Assembly: GCA_041670885.1 (NCBI GenBank)
Contig: JBAXYJ010000025.1
Location: forward strand, 1-18,554
Direction: 5' to 3'
From: JAJBWD01 sp041670885
GTDB lineage: Bacteria; Bacillota; Clostridia; Clostridiales; Clostridiaceae
Length of the DNA stretch: 18,554 nucleotides
The notes below the pieces were generated by a model. That model did not search any database and was not told the origin of the DNA. It saw only the letters and a program-made list of their open reading frames with translations. Shown piece after piece: positions 14,691 through 18,554 of this stretch. The number at the start of each line of letters is the position of its first letter. Position 1 is the stretch's first letter. Both the position numbers and the translations under genes were made by a program.

Positions 14691-15609
14691 TATGGTTATT
14701 AATCCAGGCTAGTACGTCATTCATAACCTGATCTCTGTTTTTCTCATTTAACATTTCATGCCTTCCATCTTTGTATAATTTTATGGTTAAGTCCTTAACA
14801 CCCAGGCTCTTGTATGTGTTGTAAAGTATTTTCACCCCTTTACCGGCCCTGCCTACGGGATCCTTATCTCCCGACATTAAAAGTATGGGAAGTCCGTTGG
14901 GGACAGTCCCCAACCTAGCCTTGTCCTCTATTTGCATTAATCCTGTTAAAAAGTCCTGATAAAATCCTGCAGTAAATATACTACCGCAATATGGATCTTT
15001 TACGTATTTATCTACCTCATCTGTATCGCTTGAAAGCCAGTCAAATTCAGTTCTATTAGGCTTAAATGCATTATTATAACTTCCAAAACTCAAATCATTT
15101 AATTTTTTGCTTCTATATTCTCTGCCATACTTTTTAGCTTCTCTGTTTGCAATAAGTTTTGCAAATTTTAACATAAGCCCCTGTTTTCCATTTGATCCAG
15201 ATAGTATAATTCCCTTGTACTCAGTTCCAAAGTCCATTATTGCCTTTTGAGATAAAAATGATCCCATGGAGTGCCCTAAAAGGAATACTGGTTTATCTGC
15301 ATTTTCCTTTTTTATAATATTAAGAAGCTGATGCATGTCCTGAACTAAAAGATCAAAGCCATCCTTGTCTCCTAATATCCCTACCTTGTCCAGGGATTTT
15401 GCAGTATTTCCATGCCCTCTGTGGTCATTTGCATAAACTATATACCCGCTGTTTGTTAAAAACTCTGCAAATCTTTCATATCTTTTTGCAGTTTCTGCCA
15501 TGCCATGGGCAATCTGCACTGCTCCTTTTATTTCACCTTCCGGAGACCATCTGTAGACATAAATCTCGACGTTTTCATTACCTTTGAATGTAAAATAATC
15601 ACTTTTCAT
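14686..15609 (-). CDS. Alpha/beta hydrolase, lysophospholipase / monoacylglycerol lipase type
   Basis: A serine hydrolase of about 307 residues. The nucleophile elbow is LLGHSMGS, the acid is in LMSGDKDPVG and the base in YKDGRHEML. IAHGMAE and NDHRGHG complete the Hydrolase_4 pattern of enzymes acting on monoacylglycerols or lysophospholipids. There is no signal peptide, so it is cytoplasmic. I chose ATG 15609 because GGGGG lies six bases upstream. The frame goes on to an ATG at 15645. Positions 14896-14914 hold a perfect 19-nt palindrome GTTGGGGACAGTCCCCAAC, which codes the Gly-Thr-Val-Pro part just before LPILLMSGDKDPVG, a segment that varies in the family. Its substrate cannot be told from sequence. 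Confidence 0.9.
   Translation of the reverse strand: MKSDYFTFKGNENVEIYVYRWSPEGEIKGAVQIAHGMAETAKRYERFAEFLTNSGYIVYANDHRGHGNTAKSLDKVGILGDKDGFDLLVQDMHQLLNIIKKENADKPVFLLGHSMGSFLSQKAIMDFGTEYKGIILSGSNGKQGLMLKFAKLIANREAKKYGREYRSKKLNDLSFGSYNNAFKPNRTEFDWLSSDTDEVDKYVKDPYCGSIFTAGFYQDFLTGLMQIEDKARLGTVPNGLPILLMSGDKDPVGRAGKGVKILYNTYKSLGVKDLTIKLYKDGRHEMLNEKNRDQVMNDVLAWINNHN
14896..14914. repeat. Perfect REP-like palindrome inside the hydrolase gene
   Basis: GTTGGGGACAGTCCCCAAC has nine pairs on either side of a central A. It shares GTTGGGGACAG with the intergenic copy at 2697-2723 but replaces the right arm with an exact complement. Confidence 0.7.
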
Positions 15610-15719
15610 TTTATACCCCCTGACTATTTTATAAAATATTTTCACTTATAACAGCAGTATTCCTCTAACTCACCGTATAAATCTAATCTCATATTTAGCT
15701 TAATATACCCATATATATA

Positions 15720-15878
15720 TTATACCTTATAGAAAAGAGTATATTTCATAATTTTATAAATATTAAAAATATCAGCATTAAGCACCAATAAATTTATTAC
15801 AGAGAAAAAAACTATCATAATCAGCAGGTACTTAATATCCTCCATCAGAACCAAGACTAAGACTATAATTAAAAACAT
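15720..15878 (-). CDS. Possible small membrane protein, 52 residues
   Basis: An open frame with ATG 15878, coding for two hydrophobic stretches (FLIIVLVLVLM and YLLIMIVFFSVINLLVL) separated by EDIK, and a Lys/Tyr-rich tail. I see no ribosome binding site before this ATG or before the inner ATG at 15845. It lies in the 355-base gap between the hydrolase gene and the trpP promoter, which otherwise shows nothing recognisable. It may be chance, because T-rich DNA easily codes hydrophobic residues. Confidence 0.2.
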   Translation of the reverse strand: MFLIIVLVLVLMEDIKYLLIMIVFFSVINLLVLNADIFNIYKIMKYTLFYKV

Positions 15879-15964
15879 AGTTAAAGTAAATTTTAATTAT
15901 GTTTTAAGTTATTATATTTTTTTGAAAAACAATCAGAAAAAATATTTTTTTCGAAAATTGAAGG

Positions 15965-15993
15965 TTGACATTTTAATTTATTCATACTATACT
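15965..15993 (+). promoter_or_regulatory. Sigma-A promoter of the trpP operon
   Basis: TTGACA (15965-15970) and TATACT (15988-15993) are 17 bases apart, directly before the T-box leader. Transcription should start near 16000. Confidence 0.85.
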
Positions 15994-15999
15994 ATTAAA

Positions 16000-16275
16000 A
16001 ACAAATAAATATTCTTTAAATTCATTGAGAAGGAAGAGTAGCCTTAGATTTAAGTCACAGAGAGCCGGCCTTGGTGAAACCCGGTACAATAATCTATAGT
16101 GAATGGACCTTTTAGAAGTGAAACGAAATTAATTAAAGTAGTGTTCACCGGAGTTCCCGCCGTTAAAAGGGATAAGATATGTTAGTATCTGAAGAGTTGT
16201 ACTTTTTAGTAAATTTAGGTGGTACCGCGGAGTAAGCTTCGTCCTATGTATTTAGGATGGAGCTTTTTTATTTTT
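16000..16275 (+). ncRNA. T-box leader, tryptophan-specific
   Basis: A transcription-attenuating riboswitch that reads the charging of a tRNA. Stem I begins near GGAAGAGTAG (16032) and contains AGAGAG and the GGTGAAACCCGGT region. The specifier context GTGAA-TGG-ACC places TGG (Trp) at 16104-16106. The T-box AGGTGGTACCGCGG is at 16217-16230. The terminator stem AAGCTTCGTCCT/AGGATGGAGCTT with T-run follows at 16234-16273. Uncharged tRNA-Trp would favour the antiterminator and expression of the two downstream trpP genes. The exact 5' end is set from the promoter. Confidence 0.95.
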
Positions 16276-16298
16276 GTAAAAGGAGGTGTGGTTATTTT

Positions 16299-16328
16299 GT
16301 GAAGGTCATTAATTTTAAATCCAGGTGA
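16299..16328 (+). other. Possible 9-codon leader ORF with strong ribosome binding site
   Basis: A near-perfect AAAAGGAGGTG (16278-16288) lies between the T-box and trpP. A GTG at 16299 opens a frame of nine codons ending in TGA 16326-16328. The spacing of twelve bases is long. It may be a remnant of a deleted gene start, or a translated leader peptide. Confidence 0.25.
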
Positions 16329-16360
16329 AAATTTATTAAATTTTAAGGAGTTGTTTTATT

Positions 16361-16870
16361 ATGAATTTAAGAAAATTATTAGTATCCTCATTACTTCTAT
16401 CTGTAGGTTTAATGCTTCATCAGATAACCCCACCCTTATTAATGGGTATGAAGCCTGATTTTTTACTTTCAATGATGTTTATTGCAATACTTTTTTCAGA
16501 TGATTATAAGCTGACACTGGTAATTGGGCTGGCTGCCGGTATTCTGACAGCCATGACCACCACATTTCCAGGTGGACAGTTTCCAAATATAATAGACAAG
16601 ATACTGACCTGCAATTTTGTTTTTATACTGATAAAGGTAATGGGAAACAGGCTGCAAAGCGGAGTTAAAATTATAATAGTTTCTATTCTTGGTACATTCT
16701 TCAGCGGCTTTGCATTTTTATTATCTGCATTATTTCTTGTAGGACTTCCTGCTCCATTTTTAGCTTTAGTCCTGACAGTTGTAATCCCAGCTTCTATTTT
16801 AAACACAGTATTTACAACAGTTTTATTTAATGCTGTAACACTGGCAATGAAGAAAGCTGCTGCTAAGTAA
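16361..16870 (+). CDS. trpP: Tryptophan transporter TrpP (first copy)
   Basis: A membrane protein of 169 residues with about five or six helices that takes up tryptophan, homologous to B. subtilis TrpP (YhaG). The typical blocks are ITPPLLMGMKPDF, VIGLAAGILTAMTTTFPGGQ, IIDK and GLPAPF. ATG 16361 follows AAGGAG. It lies about 90 bases after the T-box terminator, so it is expressed when tryptophan is short. The 85 bases between leader and gene include a second, strong AAAAGGAGGTG that serves no long frame. A tandem paralogue follows exactly 600 bases later. Confidence 0.93.
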   Translation: MNLRKLLVSSLLLSVGLMLHQITPPLLMGMKPDFLLSMMFIAILFSDDYKLTLVIGLAAGILTAMTTTFPGGQFPNIIDKILTCNFVFILIKVMGNRLQSGVKIIIVSILGTFFSGFAFLLSALFLVGLPAPFLALVLTVVIPASILNTVFTTVLFNAVTLAMKKAAAK

Positions 16871-16886
16871 GCCTCCCTTTTATAAA

Positions 16887-16917
16887 GACTGCCTGAAATT
16901 TTTTAGGCGGTCCTAGT
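16887..16917 (+). terminator. Hairpin between the two trpP genes
   Basis: GACTGCCT (16887-16894) pairs with AGGCGGTC (16905-16912), followed by CTAGTTTT. It is related in sequence to the terminator after the second copy but has a weaker T-run, so it may end transcription only in part or stabilise the first message. Confidence 0.55.
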
Positions 16918-16960
16918 TTTAAATATACTTAACTATTTTAATTTAAGGAGAGGATATATT

Positions 16961-17470
16961 ATGAATTTAAGAAAATTACTAATTTCTTCATTACTTTTGG
17001 CTGTAGGTTTAATGCTTCGGCAGATAACTCCTCCAATTTTAATGGGCATGAAGCCTGATTTTATGCTTTCCATGATGTTTATTGCTATTATATTTGCAGA
17101 TGATTATAAATTAACACTGGTAATTGGACTTGCTTCCGGTATTATAGCTGCTATGACTACTACATTCCCTGGTGGACAAGTTCCTATTTTAATAGACAAG
17201 GTTTTAACCTGTAATTTCGTTTTTATTATGATAAAAGTATTAGGCGATAAATTGGCTGGCGGAATTAAAATAATTATAATTTCTCTGATGGGAACCCTAT
17301 TCAGCGGATTTGCATTTCTGCTAACAGCCCTTTTTCTTGCAGGGCTTCCAGCTCCATTTTCAGCTCTAGTTGCAACAGTGGTAATCCCTGCAGCTATTTT
17401 AAATACAATATCTGCATCTATTTTATTTAATGCTGTAACATTAGCAATGAAACGAATAACAGCTAAGTAA
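16961..17470 (+). CDS. trpP: Tryptophan transporter TrpP (second copy)
   Basis: 169 residues, co-linear with the first copy without gaps and differing at about 38 positions by eye, mostly conservative changes in membrane helices (about 78% identity). The same motifs are kept (ITPPILMGMKPDF, TTTFPGGQ, GLPAPF). ATG 16961 follows AAGGAGAGG. There is no separate T-box or clear promoter, so it should depend on read-through from the first copy. The amount of divergence and conserved reading frame argue for an old duplication under selection, perhaps with different substrates or affinities, for example tryptophan and a related indole compound. Confidence 0.92.
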   Translation: MNLRKLLISSLLLAVGLMLRQITPPILMGMKPDFMLSMMFIAIIFADDYKLTLVIGLASGIIAAMTTTFPGGQVPILIDKVLTCNFVFIMIKVLGDKLAGGIKIIIISLMGTLFSGFAFLLTALFLAGLPAPFSALVATVVIPAAILNTISASILFNAVTLAMKRITAK

Positions 17471-17485
17471 GTCTTTCCTTTTTAT

Positions 17486-17528
17486 AAGGCTGCCTAAAAT
17501 TTTTCAGGCAGCCTTAATTAATATTTTT
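17486..17528 (+). terminator. Terminator of the trpP operon
   Basis: A perfect 10-bp stem, AAGGCTGCCT (17486-17495) with AGGCAGCCTT (17506-17515), is followed after AATTAATA by a run of T. Confidence 0.8.
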
Positions 17529-17598
17529 TTCTTGTTGTCTGCTGAGTGATATGTGGAATAATGCCATTGAATTACTTAATTTGCTTTTACTTCTTAGT

Positions 17599-18120
17599 TT
17601 ATGCTCTTTTTAACAGATTCCCGCCAACATTTCTTAGACAAAAATAAAGATTTTCGCAGGCAATTGTATCATCAAGTGCATTATGATGATTTCCGGTATT
17701 TAAATGAAAATAGCGGCATAAAGTGTCCAATTTATTATTTGGCACGGGAAGATGCAATTTTCTTGCATTTTCACAGGTGCATATTACATCAAAGTTCTTA
17801 CATTCAATATGGTACCTTCTAAGCTCCCCCATAAGGACTCTTATATCATATTGCGCATTGTGAGCAATAATAGTACATCCTTCAATATACTTAGAAATTT
17901 CATGCCACAAATCTGAAAATGTGGGTTCATCCATAATATCTTCAAAAGATATTCCATGTATACGCTGGGCCATTGGCTCAATCTGTTCCATAGGGTTTAT
18001 TAAATAATATTTTTCGGAAATACGTATTTTGTTTTTATAATGAACAATTCCTAAAGATACCGCCCTATTCATCCTAAATCCAGTAGTTTCAAAATCTAAA
18101 AAAGTTAGCTTCTCATCCAT
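17599..18120 (-). CDS. DnaQ-like 3'-5' exonuclease (DEDDh family)
   Basis: A stand-alone exonuclease domain of 173 residues, related to the proofreading epsilon subunit of DNA polymerase III and to RNase T/oligoribonuclease. The motifs are FLDFETTG (ExoI, Asp and Glu), IIAHNAQYDIRVL (ExoII, Asp) and HNALDDTIACENL (ExoIII, His and Asp), so the catalytic set is complete. ATG 18120 follows AAAGGGAG. Its start overlaps the end of a 59-residue ORF by 16 bases, so the two are probably translated together. Whether it acts on DNA or RNA cannot be told. Confidence 0.93.
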   Translation of the reverse strand: MDEKLTFLDFETTGFRMNRAVSLGIVHYKNKIRISEKYYLINPMEQIEPMAQRIHGISFEDIMDEPTFSDLWHEISKYIEGCTIIAHNAQYDIRVLMGELRRYHIECKNFDVICTCENARKLHLPVPNNKLDTLCRYFHLNTGNHHNALDDTIACENLYFCLRNVGGNLLKRA

Positions 18121-18284
18121 TTATTTATCTCCCTTTGTAAGTATATATCTATTTTAAAATCCCACATATAAGCAATTTTTATCAATTCTTCATCTGATGC
18201 ATTTTGGGCAGCGATAACTTCTTCCATCATACCTGCTGTTCCAAAATAATTCATTAGGTCCTCTCGTAACAACTCAAAATCCAT
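18105..18284 (-). CDS. Small conserved-type hypothetical protein, 59 residues
   Basis: ATG 18284 follows AAAAGGAG at good spacing. The product starts MDFELLREDLMNYFGTAGMM and goes on with an acidic helical part, ASDEELIKIAYMWDF. It recalls small clostridial proteins of the form MDF..LREDL..YYGTA...ASDEELI..A, whose function I do not know. It has no membrane segment. The end overlaps the start of the exonuclease gene in another frame (18105-18120), indicating an operon and translational coupling. Confidence 0.75.
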   Translation of the reverse strand: MDFELLREDLMNYFGTAGMMEEVIAAQNASDEELIKIAYMWDFKIDIYLQREINKWMRS

Positions 18285-18384
18285 AAAGGCTCCTTTTCTA
18301 AAAATATTATATCATGTCCACTCAATTATATGAGGATTTACTCTATGATATGAAAATATTTTATTATAGTAAATTTAGGCGCAC

Positions 18385-18421
18385 CAATAAAAGCCTTATC
18401 TTCAGATATCAAGATAAGGCT
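18385..18421 (-). terminator. Terminator of the partial minus-strand gene at the right edge
   Basis: A perfect 11-bp stem, AGCCTTATCTT (18392-18402) with AAGATAAGGCT (18411-18421), is followed on the minus strand by TTTTATT. It lies 35 bases after the stop of the partial gene and separates it from the small-protein/exonuclease pair. Confidence 0.88.
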
Positions 18422-18455
18422 GCATTATTTAAACATTTTTTATAAAGGATTTTCT

Positions 18456-18554
18456 TCAATTATATACCTTTCCGGGAACCTTCCCCATATCAAAGTAGTC
18501 CTTTAATCTTGCAGGACCTGCCAGTACCTCTCTTCCAATATATAATGCACTGTC
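18456..18554 (-). CDS. 3' end of an unidentified gene
   Basis: The last 32 codons and stop of a minus-strand gene that begins beyond the window. The tail contains REVLAGPARLKDYFDMGKVP, which looks like a folded, conserved C terminus, but I do not recognise the family. The frame is open to the edge of the window, and a good terminator follows, which supports a real gene. Confidence 0.7.
   Translation of the reverse strand, partial: DSALYIGREVLAGPARLKDYFDMGKVPGKVYN

Noticed and set aside
16504..16806. 100-codon minus-strand frame opposite trpP
   Set aside because: It lies wholly inside a well recognised gene, and its product looks like an antisense translation.
18366..18383. TAGTAAATTTAGGCGCACC, similar to the bases around the T-box motif
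   Set aside because: It lacks the GGTACCGCGG part, stem I and a gene after it; a chance likeness.

Overview
The window looks like chromosomal DNA of a low-GC Gram-positive anaerobe, most likely Clostridium sensu stricto. The evidence is very A+T-rich DNA, strong AGGAGG-type ribosome binding sites with some TTG starts, a tryptophan T-box, a sigma-54 activator beside a cysteine desulfidase-family gene, and clostridial-type phosphatidylserine decarboxylase and TrpP proteins. The species cannot be fixed from the sequence alone.

Layout. (1) Positions 1-2510 are the decayed end of an integrated element. They hold an orphan ORF, a cluster of hairpins, and a tyrosine integrase broken by three frameshifts and one stop, which points at the 3' end of tRNA-Arg(CCT) (2510-2585, minus). 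(2) 2586-8990 is core-type DNA: psd; a cyuA-like gene with a textbook -24/-12 promoter; its likely sigma-54 activator; a small hypothetical gene; and galM. (3) 8990-10900 holds a 124-nt nested imperfect palindrome, a Y1/HUH REP-associated transposase-like gene (RAYT), and a degraded DMT transporter whose stop overlaps the RAYT stop. (4) 10928-15609 carries a membrane-anchored hypothetical protein, a YgjP-type metallopeptidase, an L,D-transpeptidase, a GntR/FCD regulator with a palindrome over its own promoter, and an alpha/beta hydrolase. (5) 15965-17530 is a Trp T-box controlling two tandem trpP tryptophan transporters. (6) 17599-18554 holds a DnaQ-type exonuclease translationally coupled to a 59-residue protein, and the 3' end of an unidentified gene.

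Most interesting signal. A short G+C-rich word, GGGACAGGTCY with flanking GGTT/AACC arms, recurs about a dozen times. It occurs in intergenic DNA, where it forms imperfect palindromes with a conserved loop. It also occurs inside genes, in different reading frames and on both strands, so the similarity is at nucleotide level and not a shared peptide. One copy supplies the stop codon of the cyuA-like gene. A RAYT gene lies in the same window, two copies sit in galM just upstream of it, and a large structured palindrome lies directly 5' of it. I propose a REP-like dispersed element family, tolerated inside coding sequence and possibly connected with this RAYT.

A second coherent system is the sigma-54 circuit. 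The activator gene, the -24/-12 promoter of the cyuA-like gene, and three copies of a TGTCTCA-N3-TGATATAA site (two as arms of a large inverted repeat upstream of that promoter, one before the activator gene) fit together as a cysteine-responsive regulon, although the inducer is inferred.
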